The notes beneath the pieces were generated by a model that had not been told where the DNA came from, ran no database searches, and was given only the letters and a program-made list of their open reading frames with translations. A stretch of 64,000 nt of DNA from Lyophyllum atratum. Its lineage: Eukaryota; Basidiomycota; Agaricomycetes; Agaricales; Lyophyllaceae. The stretch spans positions 1,178,001-1,242,000 of the forward strand of contig JACGCN010000003.1 in the NCBI GenBank assembly GCA_014905825.1, given 5' to 3'. Below, in pieces: positions 1 to 11,714 of the stretch; within the stretch, counting starts at the first letter, position 1; every line of letters begins with the position of its first letter. The position numbers and the translations under genes were made by a program.

Positions 1-112
1 ATGGCGAGGATGACCTCCTTTTCGATTTGAATTGAGTGCGTTAACCCTCTGCCTCTCCCACGCTTCCCTTCTAACCTGCTTTAGTTCGGACTTTCAGCAG
101 ATCTTGTATTAC

Positions 113-212
113 ATTTCATCCTACCCTCATGACAATTCCTTCTTACTGTACCTTCCTTGCCTATTTCATCTTACCCTCATGACAATCCTTCCTTACTATG
201 CCTCACCTGCAC
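113..212. repeat. Two-copy tandem repeat, period 50
   Basis: Two adjacent 50-base units start with the same core (atttcatc, then taccctcatgacaa) at 113 and 163 and differ at a few sites. The stretch is rich in pyrimidines on the + strand and has no convincing reading frame. It lies just before the first 186-base direct repeat, so it may belong to the same degraded element, but that is inference. Confidence 0.55.
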
Positions 213-395
213 TTATCATACTTCCCTTGACAACTTGACAATCTTCCTACCTACAGACATTTATCCCTGGACATATTTGTTTCTACAGACATTGGTGCTT
301 CGAACAATTTGTATATCTTTTGTGTGTGTAACGTATTTGTTGCCTCCCATAGCTTGTTGGGAACGTTCGACCGACGGTTGAGCTATGCTCTGCGT

Positions 396-581
396 GGGTA
401 GTCGTTAGTCTCACCTCTTAGGGACTCAGGCCTACTTGCGTACGGAGATTCACCGGGAGCTTCTGCTCGCCTTGTCCACGGACTTGATTCGAAGGACCCC
501 GGTCAATCTTCCCGGCACATTATACTTTACACTTATTTGTCTCCTCTGAGTATTCCAGACTGCGCACGCTCTGCGGACACG
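396..581. repeat. 186-base direct repeat, copy 1
   Basis: This stretch is repeated, identically by eye, at 1070-1255, an offset of exactly 674 bases. It starts gggtagtcgttag and ends gcggacacg. The layout, two equal repeats around 488 bases, resembles a short LTR pair or a miniature LTR element (TRIM). The ends are not the usual TG..CA and no protease, reverse transcriptase or integrase sequence is present. A simple segmental duplication is the alternative. Confidence 0.8.
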
Positions 582-908
582 AGAGCGTCTGCCTTATTGT
601 GAGCTGGGGCTACGTGCGAAGCCGGCTAGCCCAAGTGGTAGATAAGGCAGAGCAATACACGAGATCTGCTTCCGCCAACTGGCTGACTCAGCATGATCCT
701 AGTTGGCGGCGCGTGCGCGACTTTGAAGGCACTCTTCTCAGTCGCGCCATTCTAGCTCGTCGACCCACCCACCCTCCTCTCGACGTTCTTGCATGTCAAC
801 ATATTATGTCATTTCTTAAAGCTTATTCGGGCTAAGTGTAGCGAACTTCGAACTTGCCCTGATGTTGGCAGACATTGACTATTTTTTGTTCCCATCAATT
901 TAAAAGCA

Positions 909-956
909 AGTGCTTTTTCCTGCGGCGACGCACGTTTCGCCGCAGAAAAAAGCACT
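909..956. repeat. Perfectly placed inverted repeat (hairpin), 20-base arms
   Basis: The arms at 909-928 and 937-956 are complementary with a single mismatch and are separated by an 8-base loop. The stem is G+C rich in its centre (gcggcga) and A/T rich at its base. It lies between the two 186-base direct repeats. It could be a foldback structure of a non-autonomous element or a transcript hairpin. It is not followed by a T run, so it is not a Pol III terminator hairpin. Confidence 0.75.
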
Positions 957-1069
957 CATGGAAATTTCACGTGACGGCACAATATCAATTGATGATGTCA
1001 TTGAATGAGGGGCAGATTGTGTCCATGTTGGACCAAAAACTGCCCTCATATTTAATTTGGTTTGAACGC

Positions 1070-1255
1070 GGGTAGTCGTTAGTCTCACCTCTTAGGGACT
1101 CAGGCCTACTTGCGTACGGAGATTCACCGGGAGCTTCTGCTCGCCTTGTCCACGGACTTGATTCGAAGGACCCCGGTCAATCTTCCCGGCACATTATACT
1201 TTACACTTATTTGTCTCCTCTGAGTATTCCAGACTGCGCACGCTCTGCGGACACG
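1070..1255. repeat. 186-base direct repeat, copy 2
   Basis: This is the second identical copy of 396-581. Sequence before and after the repeat differs between the copies (before copy 1: ctctgcgt; before copy 2: tgaacgc), so the borders are sharp. Complete identity of a non-coding repeat suggests a recent duplication or recent insertion. Confidence 0.8.
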
Positions 1256-1630
1256 GCTTGAGTGAACCACTTCTGGCCATCACTGTCACAGGTCAGCCAG
1301 ATCCAGTAAGTTTGGACAGGATCCGTAGCTATAACCCGAGTCAGCCAAATATACACAAGTTGTTGCCACAATGGAGGTGGACGTCACTTGGTATTGCCTA
1401 AGATAATAATATACACTAGAGTCCAAATGTACACGAGTCGATCGGTAGAAATGATCTAGCATTATGGTGACCCAACATGATCCCCAAGAATCACTACTTG
1501 TAAGGTCGATGACAACTAATTTCACCAGAGGAACGGTGCGACCTGGAACCTTTCCCCCTTGGTTCCCACCATATAAAGGCCCGCCGCTGTAGCTGTAGCC
1601 TGATTGATCAATGATTGATGGACGAGGAGG
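1256..1630. other. Intergenic, no feature seen
   Basis: This is the 3' flank of the oxygenase gene on the minus strand. The short open frames here look random and show no family motif. It may hold the 3' UTR of the oxygenase. Confidence 0.5.
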
Positions 1631-4600
1631 TCAAGGGACCACGACCGGATGGACAGCCTGGCCTGGAAAGGCTGAGATAGCCTGCCAGTAGGTGGTGCCT
1701 GACAAAGTCAGGTTCTCCGCCCCAAAGTCCACATCGAGCGCGAAATGCTGTGCTCCTCTCAGCGCATTAATAAGATCGCCATACCGGTTGCCCATCAGGT
1801 TGAAGAGGTCTTGGACATCCCCGATGCTCCTGAGAAACGCTTGGGCCTGTTCGAAGCGCCCTGCCCACGTCTGAGTAGCCACAATCTCAGGAGACTTTGT
1901 GACTTCTAAACCATGGGGGACGGCGCTTCGTGTTGTGATATATGTGACGAGATCTCGCGCAGTATACAGACGGTCCTCCAAGTGCGCGCGGCGTTGCGAA
2001 ACGCAGCGGAATGTCTCTTGAGCCTTGCCACCCGTGAGGAAGGAGTCCAAATAATTACAATCTTCGCACCCGCAGCCGACCTTTCGGATAGTTGTCTGAG
2101 GGATATAACCAGGAGTCACTAAAACGTCACGGAGGTAGTATCCTACGAGAAGCTGCAGGAAGCTGGAGAATGGGTATGAATGTCGGAGAGGCACTCCTTT
2201 CGTACGCATGAGATCCCTCAAACGGGGTACTAGAGGGGTATAAAGTTTCTGAAACTTGTCTACCGCAGAATCTCGGACCTGCAAAAGCTTGAGAAACAGC
2301 ACGACGCACGACGTCACGCGGCCAGTGAGGAGACACAGGTCTATGATATCGATGACCCGGTCGATTTTCGATTCCTGGGCAACAGGTGGTTGCGGCCTGT
2401 TGGAAGGTATTTCGTGATGGCCCGGATCCGATTCTTCTACAACCACAAATTGGTCCCACTCAAGGACGACAAGATACAAGAGTTCTTCCATTACGTCGTC
2501 AAAATGATTGCTTCCCGCTAATTGGCTTTGAGTGTTTGACTGAAGCTTCGAGGATGATTGCTCTGGTATAGTGTCCTTTTGCTGGTACAGAGCCTTCACG
2601 AAGGCGACCTTAAAAGGGTATATCAAGAGTTTATTCCTCAGTTGGGGCAGTATGCTAGTTCGAATATCAGCAAACGCTGGTGTTAGACATGGGTACGAAC
2701 TGACTCACACTTGAGCAAGGAATACGGCCCCTTTCGCCCGAGCGAAGGTGATGATCGCAGGAATGTCTTCGATCGTTGGGGAGCTCAGCGATTCAAAAGC
2801 ACGCGTGTATTGCTCCCCGGCCCATGTCTGGACTTGCTCGACTTCCTTGGGATCCGCATGCTGAGGAAGTGTCCGGATGAAATGAAGCCGATCATTCAAC
2901 ACTGCTGTGTTCCTTAACAACTCTTCGAAGCTGACATGGAATGAATGGTTAAGCGCCCATGTGACAGTAAATGAGATAGCCCCTCTGACCTTGAGCATAC
3001 GTTCTGGAAAGTAAACATCTTCCACGCTCGGATGATATAGTTACTAGCGCCGAATCTGTTTTTCATGAGGGAGCCACTCTTCTTGGTCACTGTCTTCCAC
3101 ATGCCGAGGTCTTTCCGTCTCAGAGCATAGTCCGACATGAAAGCAACCGCCGTCTGGTCTTCGCTGCTGAGAACGTTCAATACGAGGTGGGCCATCTTTC
3201 TATCATCGGCCGTCGGGGCATCTGGTGTCGATTTCGATAACTTCTGAAGAGCATAGTGGACGCCCCCAGCTGCAAATAAGATGTCGGGTGCATCTTTTTC
3301 GTGCAGGAGGACGAGCGCCGTTCGGCGATAATCTGCGCAAAGTCTTATTCAGAAAGAAGCGACTTGCAAAAAAAGTAGCGACTACTAACAATGCTCCAAC
3401 AGGCGAGAACCCTATGCACTAACGTCAGATTCGAGAATTTCAGCAGTCACCAGAGTCCACTCACCTTTTTCATATGTCGCTTGTATTCGGTCTCATCCGG
3501 GGCCTCCTCTTCGAATGGCTCCTTCGGAATAAGATTTGCCTCCCCAAGATGGAGCGGCTTCTCATCTATGAGTACTAGATTTCCAGCGAGATCCACCAGA
3601 GTGTTCAAAGTCAGATTTGTTTTGGTAACTTTACCCATGTCTGGTGTCCGACCACTCTCGTAATCTTCCTCGGAGGAGTAGCCGTAGTCGCCGTCCCGTC
3701 CCCATCTCCCATAACATCCCAAACCGTCATTTGGGTAGTCATCATATCGTCGACGTCTCCCATAACGGTCGTCATCTGCATACCCCGAGACATGGTACTC
3801 CAGGTTCGCGAGACAGACCATGTACCCGAGCTCTTCTGCCCCGGCCCGCAAATTCGTAACCAGGTGCACGTCTGCTCCTTTCAGCATTTCGGACCCTGCT
3901 TGGAGGTCGGCCTCACGGTACTCATTCTGAAGGAGATATGCCACGATATTGTCATCCATCTCTTCATAGCCATCCTTCTTCCATTTGCGTAGAACATGAC
4001 GAAGGCGAGTTGCGGCTGCGCTCATGACAAGGACTGTAGGCCTAGGTACACCTGGTACAACATTGATAAGGTTATACGAGAGGGCCAGGCGGTAACCGGA
4101 CGTCAAGGGCTCGACTTCATGCTTGACTTCAGTATACCACGCGAGTACCATGGTAGAAAGGAGGGAATTTGGTGCCAGATCGATGACTTGTGTTGACGAG
4201 GAGTGAGATACGTGTACCTGGCCGCCGGTACATGGCGATGGAAGAACAATAATTATGGTGGCGAATATGCCATCTACCTTCCCAGTGCTGAATGAGAGGC
4301 AAAGGTCAGCAAGCCTAGATGCTGCGGTAAAAGAGAAAGACGTACTCGTGATGCGGCAGTGACAAGAAGCTAACATGACATTCGGCGATGAATAAGACGT
4401 GATGATGAGGGAATAGGTGCTTACTGGGATCCCGGTTCATACAGAAGGAGCTTATGCAGCTCGCATCTTGGGGAAACGGCGGAGGGCGCAACCCCAAGGG
4501 TTGCACAAACGGTCGTCACCACGTGGGTTCCGACGAAGGTAGCCCACTCTGGATTATCGAACTTCACTTTCGACGGTTCGATTTCCCAGGTTTCCCGAAC

Positions 4601-4997
4601 TTTGGTGGCCATTACGGTCCGCTTGCCGTGTCCAAAAGGCGCGCGAGCAAAATACTTGATGATGGTTTGGGCATCCCGGGCGCTGAGAGGAAGCCCCACA
4701 TATCCTAGGCCTTCGATGTTGAGACAAGGATTCGGCGCTGTCGGTGCTATAGCAGCGTAGTAATAGCTAGCCATAAAATCAAAGTCACCCTCCAAGGCAC
4801 CCTGTAAGTCCTCCTGCATGAGATGCGACTGACGTGAGTATGTTTTGAACTGGAAGGTAAAGGAGCGCGCGTACCCTAAAGTCTTCGCCGTAAGAGACTT
4901 CAGAAGACGCATCCTCTATCGAGTCATCACCCTCTACCGTGCCACTGATTCCGCCGTCGAAGATAAACTCTTGCCGCATTTCGGTAGGTGTTGCCAT
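1631..4997 (-). CDS. Fungal 2OG-Fe(II) dioxygenase-like protein (prolyl 4-hydroxylase superfamily), 979 aa
   Basis: This is a predicted Fe(II)/2-oxoglutarate oxygenase; the substrate is unknown. I join eight exons: 4875-4997, 4425-4813, 4346-4369, 3465-4287, 3390-3411, 3045-3332, 2711-3003 and 1631-2608. They total 2940 bases, a clean frame. The jelly-roll core lies at about residues 40-280, with segments typical of this Agaricomycete family (FARAPFGHGKRT, then YRLALSYNL). The iron site is H-x-D from a 24-base exon (residues PHHD) plus the later His in EVKHEVEPL. The Arg of SGYRL would bind 2-oxoglutarate. An Asp/Tyr/Gly/Arg-rich insert follows. The C-terminal 500 residues are conserved in the family but have no named domain. 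The start ATG at 4997 follows a possible acceptor near 5053, so a 5' UTR intron is likely. The second exon could instead start 18 bases earlier at an in-frame acceptor. Confidence 0.85.
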
Positions 4998-6026
4998 GTC
5001 GTTTTTCTGTGCCAAAGATTCAGATTCGAATTCTGCTTCCAAGGAGAAGTCTGCAAGAAATGTGAGTGAGTTTAGGAATTTTGCAGGAGCCCTTTCATTC
5101 CGATCTGCCTTTTTATAGTCGAATTTGAACAATGCCTGACAGAGGTTCTTTATTGCTTGATACGGTTTTCTGTGGCATGACTCCACAATGGATGATCATG
5201 GCAAGATGATAGTAGCAATTGACGGCCTGGGGGCCACGATGTGACGCCTTGAACGCGTCGGTCACAGAGGTGCTTGGCAGCACCCTGCCGGCAAATAACA
5301 AATTGCTCCCGCACTTCTCGGTTTCACCATGACGAACGTTGACCCTTACCGAAGCGATGGCCGCTATAGGTCTACTACCTTTTTGAAGGTAGCAGCCCAT
5401 GGTAAATAATGCTGCGCAGGAGGCTGAACAGCTTCTCAACACCGAAGGAAGCCCTGAAGCGTATGGGTCAACCACCGCGATCATCTATAGGAGCGCTCTT
5501 GATGGCCCAGCTGCAATACATAGGAGTGTAGGAGATGGTACGTCCCGCTGTGCCGTATATCAACATTTTACAAGGTTCTCATTGCTCTTAACAGGAAGAG
5601 GAGTTTGAGAGTCCTTTGACAATATTCCCGAATCCCCAGGGAAGCGGCAGCTAAGTGAGTAGTATTTCGCTCGGAACCATCAGGAGACAGACTGGATATG
5701 TGTAGCGTTGAAGCTGACAAGTTGTGTTCTACTATCTGTTTTCAGCTTGATAATACTCAGTCCTGTATATGGGACGTTATTATGCAGAATGCGAAAAGTA
5801 TGGACAGCGGGGCTATTCAAATACGAAAAGGAGTTGCGGTTGTCACGGCTAAAAGTACATATGGCAATGATGCAGAGTCATGGTAGACAGTGTCGATCCG
5901 AAAACGAAAATATGTAGCGAAATAAAATAAATGCAATAATACTAAAAGTTCAGAGAGCGTACGTGAGGGACAGTGGGTAAATGCAAGGAACAGATTGTTG
6001 GAGTGAAGGAATGAAGGCAAAGGACC
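4998..6026. other. Intergenic region between two minus-strand genes
   Basis: This holds the promoter and probable 5' UTR of the oxygenase gene (acceptor-like tttcttgcag on the minus strand ending near 5053) and the 3' flank of the kinase gene. Open frames of 60-123 codons overlap each other on both strands and carry no recognisable motif, so I do not call a gene. Confidence 0.5.
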
Positions 6027-9000
6027 TCACTGCAAAGTGCAGCCTGGAGATTTTTCACGTTTCTTGGGTCGATGTGTGTCCATTGGCAGGGAGCCTGGAA
6101 TGTGGCCGTGGCTGCTGATTACATCTTGCTCTGTAGCCGCTTCTGACCTAGCGGTTGTCTTTGACGACCTAAGGCCCTCGGATTTCCCTGACTGAGCCCC
6201 AGCGGTGTCGCGCGTTCCTGAATCAGGCGCGCTCGAACTGACTACGGACTTCTTGTCATGGCGGCTAGAAAAGCTTTCGGCAGCAGTTGCAGCGCTTCGG
6301 AGGCTATTCAGGTCCGTGCTATTGCTTGTGAGGGAATGTGGGCGATCTTTGGTGGGCCTGGTCGTGACCTGCTTTTTACGGAGGACCTTATCTTCCTTAG
6401 GCTTTGTTGTGAGCTGTGTTGAGGAGGAGGCGGCAGGTGGGTTGGGTTCGGGTGACAGACTAGAACGAGATCGCTTGAAGGCACCCATGAATTTGTAGGC
6501 GGTAGGGGGATGGATAAGATTTGGGGGTATAGGCGTCGGCGGCGATAGAGAAGGAGCGTCGAGACTTGTTCTTGGGGAATGAGCCACGTAAGGAACATCA
6601 GAGGCAGGACTCGCGGCCAATGCTCGTAGACCCTCGGCAGGATTGGAATATATGCTAGTAGGATTGCCTTTCTCGGCATACTTCGCGTACAACAAAAGTT
6701 GAGAGCGGAGGTCGCAGGTTGGAGGTGCGTTGACGGCGCACTTCGAATGGGCGATGAGGCTGCACTGCGCGCATAGCACGGCACTCTTCTTGACATTCAG
6801 AAGGCATACACGGCAGACCATGGCTAGTCATCGTCGTCAGTCATCATAAAAGTGTGCATGTTCGAGAAACAACGAACGTTTGCTGAATGTTGTTTTTACG
6901 AACGAGTGTTCTCGCGGAGAGATATCGTTGTCGGCCAGGGGGCGGATAGGCACTTCTGGGGTAGGATGTCCGAAAGGCGATGACTTGCCTTGTTCATCCA
7001 CTCGTGCAGAACTCTCGGCGATCGGCGAGTCGGCCATATCCATCTGCGAGAGGTATCGCACGAACTCGGACTTCTGCAGGTCAGTGCTGACGCGCCGGAG
7101 GAAAGGAATGCTGTCTTGCGGTCGTAGTTCCTAGATACAGTTGAAAGGTTTTATGACGGAAAGAGTAATGAATGAACATACCTTATGGATACCCCAATTT
7201 TGTTTGAGCCATGGATGCTCGCAAAGCCTCTCCGCACTTGGTCGCATCTTAGGGTCTTTGTGGAAGCATCGTGCCAGGAAGTCCTGCAGGAGCGGAGAGC
7301 ATGACTCTGGAAGAGGAGGCATATCGTCTTCAACGATACGAAACATGACTAGAACATCCCCAGATAGTTCAAGTAGGCTTCGACTTGAAATGGAAAGAGG
7401 ACATACCCGACATGCTGTTTTGAATCTCAGCGTAGGGGGGCCGACCTGTCAGCAGCTCGATAACCGTGCATGCCAATGACCAGATGTCCGATTTCGTCGA
7501 GGCGCCTTTAAGTTCGATGACCTCAGGGGCCATCCAGTTAGGGGTCCCTGCCACGTCTTTTTCACGCTCGACTGCACGAAGATTAAGTGACACTCCGAAG
7601 TCGGAGAGTTTCACATTCCCGTTCTTAGTGGTGAGAATATTGGCTGCCTTGAGGTCGCAGTGGACGACATCGCTCTGGTGCAAATAATGTAGACCTTCGA
7701 GAATCTTGACGACATAGCTGGCGACGAGACGTTCGTTCAGTTTCCCGAAGGCCTTGAGAGTCTGGCCGAGTGAACCATTCTCGGCGTATCTGTAACGCAG
7801 TTAGTGAGTGATGGTAGCAGATGAAGGAAAATAGGGGTAATGACTCAAGAACAATGCTGAGTGTGTCAGCATCCCTAGCCATGCCTTCATATTTGACGAT
7901 GCTGGGGTGGGATAGACTCTTCACTAGATCGACCTCCCTCATCAACGTGGTAACCTCGTCTTCTTTCAAGCCCTCAAGCCGAATGCGTTTTACTGCCACC
8001 ATCTGACCCGTGTTGAGATTAAGTGCCCGGTAAACAGACCCAAACTGGCCTCGGCCAATACAGTTCCCCAATTGCTAATGGAGCGGCCCTTCATCAGTAT
8101 TTTGTAACAGCATGGAAGAACGTCGATGGTACTTACGAAGTGCGTAGGAGGCTTCCCATCTTCTCGCAAGACAAGCGTCTTACGGACCGCGCTACCATCC
8201 AATGAATCACGCGACAGAAGGTCACTCGCGCTCGCGTTGGCGGATCCCGCACCCAGATTCACCATGCTTTCAAACCTGGATCTCATCGGCTTGGCTCCCA
8301 GTTCGTCATGGGAGATGGGACGGGGGCGAACTCGGGCACTCGAGTCATTGATATCACTCTGGAAACGACCCCGAAGGATGCGTGGTCGTTCATCGACGCT
8401 GGAAGGGCCGCTGACAGGGGACGGGGTTCCACGTTCCCCCGACACTGCTCGCGGGAACGGTATACGGGGGTCGCCATCGGATTCAGGGGACTCTTCATTG
8501 CGTGACAGATAGACACCATTTCTCTGGGCCCCTCCTGGTTTGGTGCTGTGTCGCCGAAGCATTATCTTTCCGCCCGGACTAGGCGGAAGACTATCTGGGC
8601 TGTCATCTCGGCCAAGCCTCGACTCTTTGGGCATGAGAACCGGGGCATCCACACTCTGTCTAGCCCAGTGGGTCGGACGTCTGGGGAACTGGGGTAAGGC
8701 TTCAAGGCTCTCATTACGTTTTGTCGCGCCGACGATGGCGAGCTTTCGGGGAGGCGAAATGGAGATGGGAGTAGCGCTATTTGGACTGCCGCCATGATCA
8801 GGACTTGGCGATTTAGGGGCGATAGCGCGAGTTGGGCTGTGGGCCTGGAAAGCGTCCATGAAGTCATCGGGCCACTTGCCCTTGCGAAGATGAAGCGCGG
8901 GTGCCTTATCAAGTTTGGTAGCTGCTTTGGGATGCTCCGGGGCTTTAGCATTCCTCCTGTCTCTACTTGAACTCGATGCACTTTCATCCACTTCTTCCAC

Positions 9001-11714
9001 CACCCTTGTCAGGTCCACCATGGGAGCCTCACTCAACTTACGATCTCGATGGTACTTCATCCCACTATCCGTGCTCTTCCTGCGTATCAGCTCGTCTGCA
9101 ATGGCGCTCGCCTCGGTACGAGTCATGGACGGCGCCTCCGACGTTACATCAGTCGTGACAGTTCGTATGGTTCCGTACTTATTGTTTCCACTATAGCGCC
9201 CAAAGTCCAGAATGCTTGGGACGTCCGTCGTGGCCGTAGAGTCAGTCATAACCGATTGCCGAGCATTGTACGACTCGCTTATGGAGGCCTCCCCCACAGA
9301 TGCAAGTGTGGATTCATCTCGTGTGGACTCAGCGATCGAGGGCCGAGGCGGCGAGGCAGCAGTTTTCGCCCACGCGGTTAATTCAGTATCCTCGTTGCGC
9401 TTGGGCCGCATACGAAGCGGTGACCTTGGGGGCGGACTTATGGCACGGGACGCGCGGTGATTCGTCGCTGAGGGAACATTGTCCGCGTCGTCCATACCCT
9501 CCCTAGAAGGAGTCCCTTTCTGTGTAAAGTCTGGACTGTTGGAGCGCACGGGAGGAAGTCCGCTCGGAGGGCTATACCGCTTCCTGATCGGCGACGTTGG
9601 GGTAGGTGATGTTGACGGTTGTAACAAATTTGGAGTAGACGCAGAGGCACGGGAGGATGGTCCACGCTGATCATAAGGCCCAGGTATCGAGATGGGAGCA
9701 GGTTTCTTCGCTTGGCCATTGAGGTATTTCGATTTCTCAATCACAGGGGTATCAACGAATTTGACGAGCGCGATGATCGTGCGGGCGACCCGTGCCAGAG
9801 ATTCGGGGGTGGCTTCGTTGATGTCGTCGCGCTGGAAAAGATCTTCTTCCGGGAGTCCATAAGAGGAGCACGCGGCGAGGAACTTCGTCACATTCGACAT
9901 TCGAAGGAAACCATCATCCCGAGCATCGGGCTTGACAATGGAAGCAGATCGTAGTTTGTTCATCAGTCTAAACAAAGCACCAACTCAGCAAAAGGAGACA
10001 AACTCCGGACAAAGAGATAGAGGAAGAGCAGCATGTGTACTCACTGGCAAAGGACAAAGCCATCCTTCAGGGCTTCGCTGAACAGACGTCTTTCCCTCTC
10101 TTCTGCACTCAAACTTATCCCACTTCCTCCTGGCGAGTTCAGATTACTGGAACTGCCTCCCGCGATGCCGCCGCTCTTCCCCCAGATCCGCTCCGACCGA
10201 GCAAGCGCCCGTGTGCGTACTTCCACCCCCTCCCAATCCTTCATACCAGAGTCGCTTCTACTCATGTGTAGCGGGATCTTAATAACCTCCTTACACAGCA
10301 TAGACGAAGCTGTTCGAATAAGCTCACGGTGCTCTGGATTTGAGGGGCCTGATAACGATGCAGATGAGATGTTGAAATGCCTATTCTGCGCGTATGAGCG
10401 CTGGCCAGGGGAAACGGGTCTAGGGCGAGGGGCAGGGGATTCTCCGCCTGCTCTGGTGGGGGAATCGAGGGATGGACGCGAAGTATCTAGAGATGGGCGC
10501 CGAGGTGAATCTACCGAGGGTCGTCTTGCTTCTCCCGACACTCTTCTCGACATGTCAACAGATGGCCGACGCGGACTGTCGATCGAGGGTCGCCGAGGGG
10601 TGGGAGAGGGACTTGGAGGGTTGAGGGGTAAGTGTGATGCAGAGCCCGAGGATAAACCTCGAGTAACCACTCGAGTTGGGCGCGCACGGATGGGACTTGA
10701 AGCACGAGGAGAGATTGGACTGGCGGGGGGAGTGCTGAGAGGAAGGTGGCCTGAGCTCGCAGCACCTCTTCTTGACGATATACGTCCAAGCTGATTGCTA
10801 GAAGAACCCGACATAGGCGTTGGAGTACCTGGAGGACTGGGTATGTCATATGCTCGCCGCGTAGGCGTTGGTGTCTCCGGCGACTGGCTGCTGCTACTAT
10901 CGTCACTCCGGGCGTTGCGACGCGTGGGTGTGGAAGGTATTGACGGCAAAGCAAGCGGTACCGATTTGGTCGATCTGTGACGTGATACGGGAGTTTGATT
11001 GGCACTGGGATTGACATGACCAGCACCATGAGGTTCACGTCGCCCCGCCATCAGTGTTGGGGAGCTGATATCTCGTTTGGGTGGTTGCAAACTCTGTCGT
11101 CGCGTGCGGTCTCGCGTCGGCGTCGTAAGCACCTCGCTATTCGACGAAGAGGAAGCGGGAATAGCTGGTCTTGATTTCGGCGAAGGCAAGGCCTGGGAGG
11201 AAAGATGTAGAGAGGGTGATGACATCGAACCCTGTCGCATGGAAGGCGTGACGAAGCTGAAGCCTGCGGCCCGCACCTTGTCGAGTGGGTCCTTCACTAC
11301 AGGCATGGGCGGCAACGGAGAAGGGGTTTCGCGACCTGCTAGACGGAATGTTACTTTGGACTCCAGTCTCCGCAACATTCCACGCTTCTCCTTGGGTGGA
11401 GATTCAGCAACTGCTCTCTCCTTCTCCTTGCCCTTGCCATTTCTCGCTGTAATGGTGGCATATTCGTCGACAGGCAGAGGTGACACTTTTTTGGACCGGG
11501 TCGCAGTGCGAATGCTCTGTTCGAGGGATGTACGGATTCGGCCAAATGCTCTAGACGTTTGGGGCGCGGGAGTAGACTTGGAATTGGAAGTGGAAACATC
11601 AGAGAGCTCTGATAGTGGTTGTGAACGAGAGGAAGTCGCATGCGAAGTCATCGCATGGTGTGAACTGAGGTGAAAAGGACGGGAAACGGGATCCTGGAGC
11701 ACAGCGGTTGTCAT
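6027..11714 (-). CDS. Calponin-homology / SIN-type Ser/Thr kinase (Cdc7-Cdc15-like) / C1 domain protein, 1776 aa
   Basis: This is a probable septation-initiation-type kinase of the STE group. Exons are 10045-11714, 8137-9967, 7845-8074, 7407-7789, 7182-7348, 6878-7130 and 6027-6823, summing to 5331 bases in frame. Residues 1-450 are Ser/Pro/Arg-rich. A calponin-homology domain follows across the first intron ([16 protein letters not shown], then SNVTKFL). A disordered stretch comes next. The kinase domain starts at about residue 1165: glycine loop GRGQFGSVY, catalytic Lys in [14 protein letters not shown] catalytic loop, DFG, and APE in WMAPEV. The C1 zinc finger spans the last intron and fits H-x12-C-x2-C-x10-C-x2-C-x4-H-x2-C-x7-C exactly. 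A Ser/Lys-rich tail ends the protein. HCD replaces the usual HRD but keeps the catalytic Asp. Fungal Cdc7/SepH relatives drive septation. The CH and C1 parts suggest actin or membrane targeting, which is inference. Confidence 0.9.

Noticed and set aside
5113..5484. 123-codon minus-strand frame before the oxygenase gene
   Set aside because: No motif, no splice path into the oxygenase, and it overlaps plus-strand frames of similar size.
10033..11673. Plus-strand frames of 253 and 198 codons opposite the kinase N-terminus
   Set aside because: They are shadows of the Ser/Pro/Arg-rich minus-strand coding exon, which joins in frame to the CH domain.
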